From Kitagawia praeruptora (lineage: Eukaryota > Streptophyta > Magnoliopsida > Apiales > Apiaceae), in the NCBI GenBank assembly GCA_037693485.1, contig CM075351.1, forward strand, positions 65,808,001-65,872,000: a stretch of DNA of 64,000 bases, read 5' to 3'. This document shows positions 1 through 11,111 of this stretch, piece after piece. The notes beneath the pieces were generated by a model, which was not told the DNA's origin, did no database searches, and worked only from the letters and a program-made list of their open reading frames with translations. Numbering within the stretch: the stretch's first letter is position 1; each line of letters starts with the position of its first letter. The position numbers and the translations under genes are program-made.

Positions 1-2465
1 CATAGTATATGACATGAGGTATCTTATTAATTCTTTGTCCTAAAACTGCTCCTACAGCATAATCAGACGCGTCACACATAAGCTCAAAAGGTTGATTCCA
101 ATCAGGGGACTGAATGATAGGGGATGAGGTCAACTCTTTCTTAAGATGATCAAATGATTGCAGACATTCATTAGAAAATTCAAATTTTATGTCCTTGGAA
201 AGAAGATTGGTCAATGGTCTAGCCTTTTTGCTAAAATCTTTAATGAAACGCCTATAAAAGCCAGCATGCCCTAAAAAGGAACGAATTTCTTTGATAGATT
301 TTGGTGGAGGTAGATTAGCAATGAGATCAATTTTAGCTTTATCAACTTCAATTCCTTTTGACGAAATTTTACGACCAAGAACAATTCCTTCTTTAACCAT
401 GAAATGACACTTTTCCCAATTAAGAACAAGATTTGTTTCTTTACATCGTTTTAAAACTAAGTCAAGATGATGAAGACACTGATGAAAAGAAGAACCAAAG
501 ATGGAAAAGTCATCTATAAATATTTCTAGGAACTCTCCTACCATATCAGAGAAAATGCTCATCATACATATTTGAAAGGTGGCAGGGGCAGTGGTTAGAC
601 CAAAAGCTAAACGACGATAGGCAAAGGTTCCAAAAGGACAAGTGAAGGTGGTCTTTTCTTGATCCTCAGGAGCAATAGGAATTTGAAAATAGCCAGAGAA
701 ACCATCTAGAAAGCAATAGTATGAGTGACCTGCTAACCTTTCTAAGATTTGATCAATGAAGGGTAGAGGAAAATGATCTTTTCTAGTGGCAGCATTTAGT
801 TTCCTATAGTCAATACACATTCTCCAACCAGATTGGACACGAGTGGGAACTAGTTCATCATCCTCATTGACAACTACAGTGATCCCTGACTTTTTAGGCA
901 CTACTTGAACAGGACTGACCCAAGAACTATCAGATATAGGATAGATGATTCCATTATCTAGACATTTAAGGATTTCCTTCCTAATAACTTCCTTAAGAGT
1001 CGGGTTTAACCTCCTTTGTGGCTCTCTAACTGGTTTTGCATCATCAACTAAGTGAATCCTATGTTGGACAATGGCAGGGCTAATTCCCTTGATATCAGAT
1101 ATGCTCCACCCTATGGCTTCCTTATTCTCTCTAAGTACAAGTAAGAGCTCTCCCTCTTGAGAAGGTGTCAGATCAGATGCAACTATGACTGGAAGAGATT
1201 TAGAAGGACCTAGAAACATAGACTTAAGAGTTTCGGGAAGAGGTTTGAGTTCTAATTCTGGTGGACTTGTCTCAACTGATTCATTAGCTTCATAAAGTGG
1301 CAAAGGGGAAGGTTCTAACTCTTGGTTGGAACTAGGAGTGGTGGACTCTAACATTTCATTGACCTCATTTTTATGACAAGTATCATCCCATTCTTGACCA
1401 AAGTAGTTTTGACAAAAGCTAAGCACATCATCAACATTCATGACTTCATTATCAACTAACTCATCAATCATGTTAATATCTATGGGTTGGTCAAAATAGT
1501 CATTGGGTTGTTTTCCTACATTGAAAATGTTGAGATCAATTGTCATTTTCCCAAAAGTTAGCTTCATTAAACCATTCCTACAGTTAATTAAGGCATTAGA
1601 CGTGGCAAGAAAAGGCCTTCCTAGAATGATGGGAATTTGATTTTTGAGATTTTTGACTGGTTCGGTTTCTAGAACAACAAAATCAACGGGGAAGACAAAA
1701 TCACCAACCTTAATCAACACATCTTCTACTATACCCGTTGGAGTTTTAACAGAACGATCAGCTAACTGAAGAGTGACACTAGTCTTCTTAAGTTCACCTA
1801 AACCCAAGGCCTGATAGACTGATAATGGAAGAAGATTCACATTAGCTCCTAGATCGAGTAAAGCTTTATCAATGAAAGTATCACCTATGACACAAGAGAT
1901 GGTAGGACAACCAGGATCCTTATACTTCACAGGGATTTGATTTGACAAAATAGAACTAACATGAGATGTTAGAAAAGCTTTCTTAGGAACATGAGTGGTT
2001 CTTTTATGAGTACACAAATCTTTTAAACACTTAGCATAAGAGGGAACTTGTTGAATCGCATCTAAAAGAGGAATGTTAATCTTCACTTGCTTAAAGACTT
2101 CCAAAATCTTATCTAACTGAGCAGATTGTTTGTTTGAAGTAAGCCTTTGAGGAAACGGGGCTTTTGGCTTAAAGACTTTTTCATTAGACACATCAGATTG
2201 GGATTTCGAAGGTGGTTCATTAGATGGTGATGACACATCAGATTTATCTACTTCAGAATTCTTGGGATTTGAAGATTGCTTAAGACTAGGATTCAAGAGC
2301 AAAGGATTTGGTTTAGATGTTAGCTTATCTTCTTCTTGAGTATTGACACCAGCATGATTATTGAATTGATTACCAGACCTTAGAGAGATGACAGAATTCA
2401 CATTTTCATGAGACTTTTGAATTGGATGAAACTTAGGATTAGTCTCAGGTTGACTAGGAAATCGC
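1..2465 (-). CDS. pol: Pol polyprotein, partial (protease, RT, start of RNase H)
   Basis: The minus-strand frame after gag appears open to the window edge, though I did not check every codon. In order it shows an aspartic protease with an LLDLGASVNLLP-type motif near 1835, and a reverse transcriptase with FLDGFSGYFQ near 700 and the catalytic IDDFS near 515. It ends with the RNase H start MCDASDYAVGAVLGQ at 80-36. It would cleave the polyprotein and copy element RNA into DNA in the virus-like particle. Its frame is +1 relative to gag, reached just after an A-run at about 2465. An extra A in that run is the simplest explanation; programmed frameshifting is the alternative. The C-terminal part lies outside the window. 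Confidence 0.85.
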
Positions 2466-3887
2466 TTTTTTCTCTCTCTCACTGATTGTGTTTGCCAATT
2501 GACTGATTTGGACCTCTAGCTTAGATATGGCTTGAGTGTTAGAATTTAGTAGTTGCCTATCTTGGGTCATAACTTGCATGAAAGATTGTTGAGATTTGAG
2601 TAATGCCTCCATACTCTTTTCTAACGAAGTCAGTTTCTTATCAGATTCACTAAAACCAGGAGGATTTATGGGGACTGAGTTTGGATAATGACCAAGATTT
2701 TGAGTTGGGTATGGACCAGGATTAGGCTTTTGAAAAGCAGGTTGAGGATTTTGATTATATTGATTGTATTGACCTTGGTTCCATGAGAAATTTGGGTGAT
2801 TTTTCCAACCAGGATTGTATGTGGGTGCATAAGGATCATTCCTAACTCTAGGTTGAAACATGGCATTGACTTGTTCAATTTCAGGGCAATTCTCTACCAC
2901 ATGATTAGGAGAACTACAGTTTGCACAGAGAGACATTTGAGATGACACGTTGTTGGTTTCTAAGGCTTCTAGACGTCTAGTGATTGTAGCTAACCTAGCT
3001 TCGGTTGCAATAGAATTACCAACTGTGTGTAAGCCCTTAGATGAGTTAGATTTTTCAGCTTCCTGATTAGGTTCCCTAGTTGACTCCCACAACATTGTTC
3101 TTTCAGCTAACTCCTCAAAAAATTTCCAAGCTTCATCTTCATCTTTATCCATAAACTTACCATTGCACATAGACTCTAACAAAGCAGTGGTTTGGCTATC
3201 TAAGGCTTCATAAAGAATTTTGCAAAGTCTCCATTTTTCTATACCATGTTGAGGACATTTAGACAACAGCTTTTTAAATCTATCAAAATACTTCCAAAAG
3301 GACTCATTCCGATTTTGTTGAAATTGGTTGATTTCATTCCTAAGCCTGTTTGCCTTATGGTTTGGAAAATATTTTTTAAGAAAGATAGCAACAAATCCCT
3401 CCCATGTGGAAATAGAATTGACGGGTAGACTATACAACCACTGTTTAGCATCTTCTTTTAAAGAAAAATTAATAAGTCTGAGCCTAATGGAATCCTCACT
3501 TAGTTGTTGAAGTTTTGGTAAAGCACACACTTCCTCAAACTCTCGAATGAAAAGATATGGATCCTCACCTTCTACCCCAGAAAACCTAGGTAACATGCTA
3601 ATGTTGTGATGTTTGATTTCAAAATTATTCGTGGTTACTGCGGGTAAGACTATGCATGAGGGTTGAGCGGTACGAGTGGGGTAACAACGGTCTTTGAGTG
3701 AAACAGCCATGACTACGGGTTGAACTTCTAATTCTTTTGACTCAATTCTAGTGGGTGAAGAAAACTCGAGTTGCCTTACTACTTTAGGAGATGACAGATT
3801 GTTTTGTCTTACTAATCTAGATGTAGTGTCTCGAACCCAAGCACTTTGCATACAAGAGAAGTAATCAAATAAGCACGTAGCAGACAA
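2454..3887 (-). CDS. gag: Gag protein of the Athila-type element
   Basis: This 477-residue frame starts at an ATG 835 nt downstream of the primer site. A retrotransposon gag (capsid) domain occupies about residues 115-270, with the typical DPYLFIREFEEVC and SISTWEGFVAIFLKKYFP strings. A zinc knuckle follows (CANCSSPNHVVENC, C-x2-C-x4-H-x4-C) near residue 330. Downstream is an Asn/Gln/Pro-rich stretch and then a short coiled-coil-like tail near residues 420-470. Gag would assemble the particle and package RNA in the cytoplasm. The frame closes with TAG at 2456-2454, before protease. In an intact Athila element gag and pol are normally one frame, as in the copy at 31339-36753, so this stop probably results from an indel in the A-run just upstream. 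Confidence 0.88.
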   Translation of the reverse strand: MSATCLFDYFSCMQSAWVRDTTSRLVRQNNLSSPKVVRQLEFSSPTRIESKELEVQPVVMAVSLKDRCYPTRTAQPSCIVLPAVTTNNFEIKHHNISMLPRFSGVEGEDPYLFIREFEEVCALPKLQQLSEDSIRLRLINFSLKEDAKQWLYSLPVNSISTWEGFVAIFLKKYFPNHKANRLRNEINQFQQNRNESFWKYFDRFKKLLSKCPQHGIEKWRLCKILYEALDSQTTALLESMCNGKFMDKDEDEAWKFFEELAERTMLWESTREPNQEAEKSNSSKGLHTVGNSIATEARLATITRRLEALETNNVSSQMSLCANCSSPNHVVENCPEIEQVNAMFQPRVRNDPYAPTYNPGWKNHPNFSWNQGQYNQYNQNPQPAFQKPNPGPYPTQNLGHYPNSVPINPPGFSESDKKLTSLEKSMEALLKSQQSFMQVMTQDRQLLNSNTQAISKLEVQISQLANTISEREKKAIS

Positions 3888-4721
3888 GAGCTATAAGTAA
3901 GCACCTAAAAAAAATGGAAAATTAAAAAGAAAAATCTATATTATCCTAAGAAAAATCTAGACCTTGCTCCTAACAATAAGATACTACTAAAAGTCACAAT
4001 TCAAAAAGCATTCGTCCTGACTGGCCAGGCAGGTGCAAGCATTGCCAAGAGGCTAAACACCTTTCTAGACACCAATCTAAATTAGCCAGGTAAGCGTCAC
4101 GCTTGCCTAGACACCAAACGAAAGAATACTCAGTGATTTGTTCCTCCTAGATTCTCTTCCTAATTGAGCGTGAGATCCTAGGGGCCAATGTCTACTTAAT
4201 TTTATTAAGGAAAGGGCATGCAAGATGAACGAATTAGTGATTTGTGGGCCAAGGAAAGGGTGATGAAATCCCTCACCTTATCTTGTAATTGGGTGGCACC
4301 CTTAAGATTGATTGAATGATGCAACACACAAAGAACAAGAAAATAAACACTTATGGATGCACTACACTACGTGGAAAATCAATTAATACAATAAAGAAAT
4401 CTAGATGATGTGATCCTATGTGAGAGAATCAATGATGCAGCAAATTGGTTTTTAACAAACAATTAACTAACTAATATTTTTGGGTTTTATTTGAATTTTT
4501 AATTTTTTTTTGTTTTTTTTCAATAATGAGAAAGAAAAAAAATAGAGAGAGGTGATACGGAATACCGAAAAGCGCTTCCAAAAATTTCAAAAGAGACAGC
4601 GAGGCCTTCCAACGATCTTCTTGTCCAAGCTTTTCTCCGCTTCACTATTCCCTAAAAAAAAATAAAAGAAAACAAGAAACTAATCCGAAGAATTAATATC
4701 AAGGAGTGAAAAATACCAATA
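3888..4721 (-). other. Untranslated leader between primer site and gag
   Basis: This AT-rich leader holds no convincing reading frame. It contains a long T-rich run on the plus strand near 4490-4520 and purine-rich tracts near 4530-4550. Leaders of this length are normal for Athila-type elements and would carry the packaging signal, but I cannot point to it. Confidence 0.6.
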
Positions 4722-4740
4722 GTCCCCGGCAGCGGCGCCA
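4722..4740 (-). other. Primer binding site (tRNA-Asp type)
   Basis: On the minus strand this reads TGGCGCCGCTGCCGGGGAC, complementary to the 3' end of plant tRNA-Asp. It lies six bases inside the LTR end. The element at 29716-41705 has the identical 19-mer at 31204-31222, with the same spacing. Confidence 0.85.
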
Positions 4741-4746
4741 AAAACT

Positions 4747-5880
4747 TGATGTGTAAAATAACTGCAAGCGCACAGTGTTTAGTTGTAGCAATCACAGATC
4801 GATCCTCAGAGACTATGAATTTTCAAAACCCTAATAATTAACTCAGGCGAACTAGACAAATAGGTTTGAGATGAGTTTTAATTAACCTAATTAACCTAAT
4901 TAGCAAAGATTATCAAATAATATGGAAAACCTAGGAATCCGAATCCGTTAATCAATCACAATTAATATCAACTCGCCCTAAAATCAACTCTCTTTTCTTC
5001 ACAAACAAGATATATCAATTAACGAGACAAGCATATACTATGAAACTTGTTATCTAACAATAACCTATCAAAACTTCAAAGAGTAAGCATAGGCTATGAA
5101 AAACAAATCCAGTAACAATAATATATCAAAATCACTTTGTCAATCGATCAATTAAGAACCAAGAAAAATTATGAGAATCAATTAATAGGAAAGAGAAGAA
5201 ATCAAAAGTAATTAAATTAACTTCATCTTTATCCTAGGAGAAAAGATTTAGCTACGCATGATTACTAAATAAACGAAACAATATAAGAATAAAGCATGCA
5301 TTATAACCTACTAACTATTAACGTACTGATTATATAATATAATATAAAAACTTACTAGAACAATGCACCACGTGATGGCAAACAGAATGTAAATCAAAGT
5401 TAAACAATTAACGAATAAACGATTATGACACGAATTGATTTAAACGGAAAAAAACAATGAACTCCAAGAAGAGAACGAAACAGAGCTTGATATTAACGTG
5501 GCAACTTTGCAATAAGAAAAGTATTAACAACAATAAAATTCTAGGTGTCTAAATTAGTGTCTAAAGTGGTGTCTCAAATACAGGAGAGGAGCCCCATATA
5601 TATAGGGAAAAACTTGGGCTTGGGTCTTCGATTACAAATTTGATATTGAATATAATTTCTTCAATTTCCTTTTCATCCTGGATAAGTATTCGATTTTTCC
5701 TCCAATTTCTTTGACTTCAAGTATTTTCCACCTCCTTTCCCTTTTTGCACCTTTTCCTGCTAGAAATCTGTTTTTATTTATTTTCCTACAAAACAAAATA
5801 AAACAATTTATTTAATTAATAAAATTATGAAAACAGACAGAAATTAGGTATTAAAAATATGATGAATTATGGACCTATCA
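4747..5880 (-). repeat. 5' LTR of the minus-strand Athila-type element (1134 bp)
   Basis: On the minus strand it starts TGATAGG and ends ACACATCA, giving TGAT/ATCA terminal inverted repeats, and the primer site follows six bases later. A TATATATATG string at about 5604-5595, followed by a GC-richer stretch, is a plausible TATA box. The partner LTR is outside the window, so the outer boundary at 5880 rests on the TG...CA ends and on the change to unrelated RNase H sequence. Confidence 0.75.
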
Positions 5881-5902
5881 GCCAGCAACCACCGTACTTA
5901 CC

Positions 5903-6276
5903 TTAAGATTTAAGTTCGGATCCTTCTTCCTCTAACTGCTGAATGACACTCGCATGATTAGGGTCAATGAACCAACGCCATTCATTCCACTCATTAACAG
6001 CTTCAACATTGTTTGACTCTAACTGTATATTGTTATCTCTTTCATATAAAGCACTACTATGAAAAGCACTACGAAGCCCTGCTAACATAGCCCACAACTC
6101 ATTTGCCCTGGGTGTGAGATTCTGAATTGTGCCTAAAACCATTTTAAGAATATCCCCAGACCTATCTCTGATCACAATACCAATGCCAGAATCGTTCCCA
6201 TTAGGTAGAGGCTCTTCCAAAGTAAATGCATGCATATTCACTTTGACAAAGCCCTCTTTTGAAAAATCCCAACTTA
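5903..6276 (-). pseudogene. RNase H-like fragment of LINE type (RVT_3)
   Basis: About 120 codons match the plant LINE-type RNase H-like domain: a FVKVN start, then GIGIVIRDRSGDIL, a TPRANELWAMLAGL helix carrying the second acidic residue, and IQLESNN in the third-strand position. The first catalytic Asp, normally in a VN(V)DGA string, is replaced (VNMHA), and the third position reads ESNN instead of ESDS. The domain therefore looks dead. The Athila LTR ends 22 bases beyond its C-terminal side and a MITE abuts its N-terminal side at 6277, so the fragment has been trimmed by both insertions. It could be part of the LINE remnant at 7792-9420 or of a second LINE copy; the second is more likely because that remnant has its own RNase H. 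Confidence 0.6.
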
Positions 6277-6662
6277 GAGCATCTCCAATGGGAGAGATCC
6301 CTTAGCTAAATTTTAAAATTAATTACCATAAATAATAATTATGAAGAATGTGTAAAAAAAAATACACTCCAATGGGACAAAACTGTTATCTATAATTATA
6401 GATAATCTCTTTATGTTGGCTATATTTGTCGAACCTCTAGAGACCTGTAGTGAATTGCCACATCACTTATTTCTATATTAAAATTATATATTCCATTAAT
6501 AACAACTTGAAATATTAATAACATACCATTTTTAAAAAAATAGCCAATCATTATAGCTAATACCCTCGAAACACAATGTCTTACAGGTTCGACAAATTTT
6601 ACATAATCAATATTTTATGTAATTTAGCCAATCATTTTTAGCTAACGCCATTGGAGATGCTC
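6277..6662 (+). mobile_element. PIF/Harbinger-type MITE, copy 1 (386 bp)
   Basis: The ends are perfect 15-bp inverted repeats, GAGCATCTCCAATGG and CCATTGGAGATGCTC. A 3-bp TTA duplication lies on both sides (6274-6276 and 6663-6665). A TTA/TAA target and this terminal motif are typical of PIF/Harbinger MITEs. No coding capacity is seen. Two further copies lie back to back at 13839-14607. Confidence 0.85.
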
Positions 6663-6665
6663 TTA

Positions 6666-6937
6666 GCTCCATAATACTAGCCTAAAACACTACCCTATAG
6701 TAAAAAAAGTGAGGAGAGAAAATGGTAAATACTCTACTATAGGAAAAAAAAAAATATATACTAGGCTAGCTCCTCAAATGACTCAACCCATAATTACTAT
6801 TCTTTTTAACTGCCCGAGACACATAATAACACTTCAATTCTCTGTACGCAATTTTTCATTTTTCTAAAATCAAATAATCCAAATGCTTCTTGTAGAATGA
6901 AAGACCTTGGACCCCCAATACTAAGCCCAAACAAAAG
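6666..6937. other. Intergenic AT-rich spacer
   Basis: No gene is seen. A short imperfect inverted repeat (CTAGCCTAAAACACTACCCTA and its partner near 6735-6775, ending at GGCTAGCTCC) suggests a small degenerate foldback element, but no target duplication is clear. Confidence 0.4.
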
Positions 6938-6945
6938 GGTTCCAG

Positions 6946-7783
6946 CAGAGCCGATCCTGAGATTTTGGAAGCCCTGTGCAAAACAAAAAAAAAGTGCCCT
7001 AACACTAATAAATTTTTTTATAACAACTACATAAAATATTAAACATTAATTGAAATTTGTAAAAAACATAACAAGTTCATAAAATAACTTTAAAACATAA
7101 CTGAAAATTATAAAAAAATTGTAACAAGTACATAAATAGTCCAAATTAATCTAAAATAAATAAATTATATATGTAAATATTAATATATTATGTTTAAATG
7201 AAAGAATAAAAAGTATTAATAAATAAAAACAAATACAATACTAAAATAGAAAATTTCATTTTAATGTATTTAAATTAATATATAAGTATTTTATAATTTA
7301 TTTTTAGTTTTAAATTGACTTGGTTCATTTAATATGTAAATTAATTAAAATAGATATGATTTCAAATCACTTAATCACCTATAAAATGAATAATTGATAA
7401 ACTTAACTATTACCTTGTAATTGTAAAAATATACTTATATGTAGGTTGTCAACCAAAAACATTTAATTAACTTTAATGACAATTATAGTCTACACGGTTA
7501 ACAACAAAAGTAATTAGTATTACTAGAAATTTGAAAGCAAAATTGTGTGTAATTATAATATTTTCTTATTTTGCTCAATATAATAATTTTTTAATTATTT
7601 TGACAACACCATTTTCAACCTTTTTCTCATTTACAAATTTTTTAAATCTTTAAAATTAAACTTAACTTTTTTATTTTTAAATAAAATATACATACATATA
7701 TACACCTACCTAAAAATTGTGTCCTAGTAAAATGGAGTGCCCTGTGCGATCGAGCATGTCGCACATGCTCAGGGCCGGCTCTG
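6946..7783. mobile_element. Non-autonomous hAT element (838 bp)
   Basis: The termini are CAGAGCCGATCCTGAG and CTCAGGGCCGGCTCTG, a 16-bp inverted repeat with two mismatches. A perfect 8-bp duplication GGTTCCAG lies outside both ends (6938-6945 and 7784-7791), which is diagnostic of hAT insertion. The words GCCCTGTGC and GTGCCC recur beneath the ends. The interior is extremely AT-rich with no transposase frame, so it depends on a transposase from elsewhere. Confidence 0.88.
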
Positions 7784-7791
7784 GGTTCCAG

Positions 7792-9420
7792 AAAAAATAC
7801 CTTAATTGGCTCCCTAAGCCAACAAGTAAAATACACTACTCAAAAGAATATAGCCCACTTAAATAAAATCAACACCATGCGTTGGTCGAAAAGATCCTTT
7901 CTTAGCTAAGTCATCTTCTCCTTTAAGCTCTTCCCTTGGAACATAAATAAGATGAATCTCAAGCCTCCAAATCATGTCACCCCAACTCCCTTGATCTCTA
8001 GTTGAGAAGCCTGCTCTAACCTTGTTAAAGCTCTTCACCAATGTCAAACAATCCGAGCAAACTACTAGCTTAGACATAGGAGAAATAACATCCTTCACTT
8101 TCGAATAAAGGAACAAAATTGCCTCCCTTTCCACATCTTGTGGACTAGGAGCATTAGAGGGTCCTAAAAAAATGAAACTTAAAGCATCCTCATTTAGCAG
8201 GAAACCCCTATGCCTCCTACTATTACACCATGCTCATTAGAGGAACAAAAACAATCTACAAAACCTATAAACTTTGCATGCCATGCTAAAAACACATCAA
8301 CTCTTTTCTGTTTACTAGATGTTAGAATTGCACCCACTGGATTGACAAACCATAGCTGAAACATATCTGATCTAACCATCATCTGAGAACCATCAGACAA
8401 ATTTGATACCCTTTATTAATCCTAGATTTAGAGCTTTAACCATCATCTGATTGAAGACCTCTCCCACCAAGTTAAACAGAAAAGGTGACATTGGACCACC
8501 TTGCCTAACACCTCTGTGCAATTGAAACTCAGAAGAAGGAGAACCAAACCATTCACCAACACACTAGCTCTCTTGGTGGAGAAATAATTTTTTATCCACA
8601 AACACCACTTAGGGCTTAGCAAAAAAACCAAAAAAATCAGAAATCGAAACCACTAAAAACCGATCCGAATAAAATCGATCCGAAATCGAAATCAAAAAAT
8701 TAAAAACCAAATCCGATTATGCAGTTTCGGTTTCTTGTTGAAACCTATCCGAAAAAACCCGAATCCGATCCGATTAAAATAAATAAATAAATTATATATA
8801 TATTATTTATAATTAATAAATACACATATTTTGTGCTAAAAGTGATAGCAGACATTGTAACTGGTGTAATGTTTTTGTACACTAAAAGGTTCATGAAATA
8901 AAACACAAGGTCTGCCAGTAGTCTAGCTACCAGTAGTCCAGTACGCAGTAGTGATGGAATGGAACTCTCTGAGTGTCTGCAACTCTTTTATTTCGACAAA
9001 TTTCATCTTAGATTTTAATACTTAATTATTAAAATTTTGTATGTTTCGAGAAAACAAATATTTCATGTATGTAATTTTTAATTTTACGTGCTTTTCATTT
9101 AAGTAAGGTATGTCGGTTTTATTATTTTTATTTGAGGCGGTTTTAAAACCGAAACCGAACCGATTGCAACCGAACCGACAATTTTGAATCTGAAACTGAA
9201 CCGTCGGTTTCGGTTACGGTTTCGATTTTAGATTTTAAAACCCGAAGGGTTTCGGTTTCGGTTTTACCATAAACCTGATCCGATCCGTGCTCTCCCCTAA
9301 CACCACTTATCTCCCAACCAAAAGTTGACATAACTTTTAATAAGAATTCCTAGTTGACAGAGTCAAAAGCCTTCTCAAAGTCAAGCTTCAGTATTAAACC
9401 CTTCACCTTGCCTGTGCATA
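7792..9420 (-). pseudogene. Degenerate LINE (RT and RNase H remnants) split by a hAT element
   Basis: On the minus strand, 9415-9308 encodes the reverse-transcriptase core ILKLDFEKAFDSVN with a stop directly after it. After the hAT insertion (8610-9299), 8601-8420 continues with WIKNYFSTKRASVLVNG, and the frame then shifts into the RQGGPMSPFLFNL region typical of plant L1 elements. From about 8300 to 7861 an RNase H-like domain follows: VDCFCSSNE start, EREAILFLYSKV helix, CSDCLTLVKSFNK, then VPREELKGEDDLAKKG. Stops and frameshifts break every part, and the stretch between RT and RNase H is shortened. The 5' end and the poly(A) tail are not recognisable. Confidence 0.75.
8610..9299. mobile_element. 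Non-autonomous hAT element inserted in the LINE (690 bp)
   Basis: A perfect 8-bp duplication ACACCACT lies at 8602-8609 and 9300-9307. The termini are TAGGGCTTAGCA and, reading inward from the other end, TAGGGGAGAGCA. Removing the element and one duplication reconnects the LINE codons on each side, which confirms the boundaries. Many copies of CCGATCCGA and AACCGAAACCGA fill the subterminal regions, as expected for hAT transposase binding repeats. There is no transposase frame. Confidence 0.9.
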
Positions 9421-9956
9421 CCTTGAAAATTTTATTTAATTGTAAAATTTATATAATTGAAGTAAGGTAGTTAATATGATTTGGTTCGTTAGAACAAATT
9501 TGTTATTCAAAAAAATAAATGATGTTGAATAAAATTTAAAAAAATAATGTTAAATTGTACACCATCTTTTAAAAATTATGATGAGATTTATAGATATTAT
9601 TTTATACTTTTTTCAAAAGAAACAAAAAATATTATGTATATATAATAAATTATTGAGTGACAAAATATGAAAAATATAAAAATTTAAAGATTTTTAAAGT
9701 AGAGAAACGTTGAACAGAATCCAAACACACCTTCACTCAAAAAGTACTACAACAATCAAACAATAAATATTGATGTTACTGGAATAAATATCATGAATTT
9801 AATGTAATTTACAACATGATTTTATTTAGGGTAACATGTTCCTACAGTTAATTTTAGAAAATTCTTCTAAAATTAACCATTAATATTGTGACACAAATGT
9901 ATAATTAATAATGCCCGACCCTTTTAAATCAAAAAAAGAAATCCATCAAAATTAGG
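9421..9956. other. AT-rich spacer without recognised features
   Basis: I see no gene, repeat or element end here, only AT-rich sequence with runs of A and T. Confidence 0.5.
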
Positions 9957-10329
9957 TAGTTTTAAGGAAAATTACCCCATATCCTATCTTTTTGAAACTA
10001 TTTTCAAAAATACTACCACTTTAAAATTTATTTACAAAAATACTATTTTTTAAGTTTTATTTTCAAAAATACTATCTTTTAAGTTTTATTTTCAAAAATA
10101 CTATCTTTTGTATTGAGTTGCATATGTGGTTGCATATGCAACTTGTTTTACACCTTTTTTTTAGGATGGGGTGATTTTGGTGGATTTGGTTTCCAAGACC
10201 CCGCCATGGCAATATTCAATTAGTTGAATGTAATATGAATTTTCAATTACATTCAACTAACAAGTTGCAAAGGTTGCATATGAATTTTCGATTGCAAGTT
10301 CCAGTTTTCAGTATATATATATATATATA

Positions 10330-10699
10330 GGCCTTTGCTCCATAAAGAACACTCTTATATAAAGAACAATAAAGAACACTATAAAATCATTTATTCCAAT
10401 AGATCCATTGGCCCCGCCAGGGGCACCCAATACAAAAAGTTCTTATTTTTTTAGGCTCTATCCATCCAGCAAAAAAAAAAAAAATTAAAAATTTCACTGT
10501 TCATGATGACGTCACTGATGACGTCATCGATGAACAGTAAAATTTTCAATTTTTTTTTTTTTTTTTTTGCTGGATGGATAGAGCCTAAAAAAATAAGAAC
10601 TTTTTGTATTGGGTGGCCCCGCCAGGGGCAATGGATCTATTAGATATGAGGTGTTCTTTGTTGTTCTTTATTTAAAGTGTTCTTTATGGAGTCCAACCC
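10330..10699. repeat. Foldback element nested in a TA tract, copy A (about 370 bp)
   Basis: The whole unit is nearly a palindrome: the left arm begins AGGCCTTTGCTCCATAAAG and the right arm ends CTTTATGGAGTCCAACCCT. Each arm carries the box GCCCCGCCAGGGGC (10411-10424 and 10616-10629), a TAGGCTCTATCCATCCAGC string and an A- or T-run. The centre reads GATGACGTCACTGATGACGTC. TA repeats lie immediately outside both ends, the situation known for rice Micron-type MITEs that insert into TA microsatellites. Similarity of lifestyle is an inference; I did not compare sequences. Confidence 0.75.
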
Positions 10700-10723
10700 T
10701 ATATATATATATATATATATATA

Positions 10724-11032
10724 GGCAAATGATCAAAAGAGAACTCTTTTTTTGAAGAAAACTAAGGTACTAATTCTAACCATTGGATGTATTATAATCA
10801 ATGGCCCCGCCAGGGGCACCCACACACTAATCAAATACACCCTCACACACACAATCCCACCTAATCCCCTCCGTTTTTAATTTGATTTTTCCGATCAATC
10901 GGTGATATTTTTTTAAAATCTAATTTCACCACATTTTTCTTCATCTCCCAACGATCAGTTTGAATACCATATGTGATATATTTTAATTTAGTTTTCTAAG
11001 TTCTCCTTTTAAAGGGGTTTTCTCTAGATCCC

Positions 11033-11035
<3 letters not shown>
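10724..11035. repeat. Foldback-like element nested in a TA tract, copy B (about 312 bp)
   Basis: It is bounded by TA tracts on both sides. Its ends are imperfect inverted repeats sharing AGAGAA and GAAAACTAA strings (left 10738-10765; right about 10994-11028). It contains GGCCCCGCCAGGGGCACCC at 10803-10821, the same box as copy A, but has no A-run hairpin centre, so it is a distant relative. Confidence 0.6.

Positions 11036-11107
<72 letters not shown>
11036..11107. repeat. (TA)n microsatellite, about 72 bp
   Basis: This is an uninterrupted AT dinucleotide run following foldback copy B. Shorter TA runs at 10312-10329 and 10700-10723 border copies A and B, so this was probably one TA tract that took two insertions. 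Confidence 0.95.

Positions 11108-11111
<4 letters not shown>

Larger units (their letters stand above)
1..5880 (-). mobile_element. Athila-type Ty3/gypsy retrotransposon, 5' half, cut by window edge
   Basis: Reading leftwards on the minus strand the order is LTR (5880-4747), primer binding site, leader, gag, protease, reverse transcriptase and the start of RNase H, where the window ends. The tRNA-Asp-type primer site and the gag and RT style match the Athila lineage, as does the younger element at 29716-41705. Integrase and the 3' LTR lie outside the window, so neither the target duplication nor the age can be read. Gag and pol are in different frames, which suggests an indel and an inactive or frameshifting copy. 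Confidence 0.9.

Noticed and set aside
10500..10530. TGACGTCA words as CRE/bZIP promoter sites
   Set aside because: They form the centre of the palindromic foldback element and are better explained by its symmetry.
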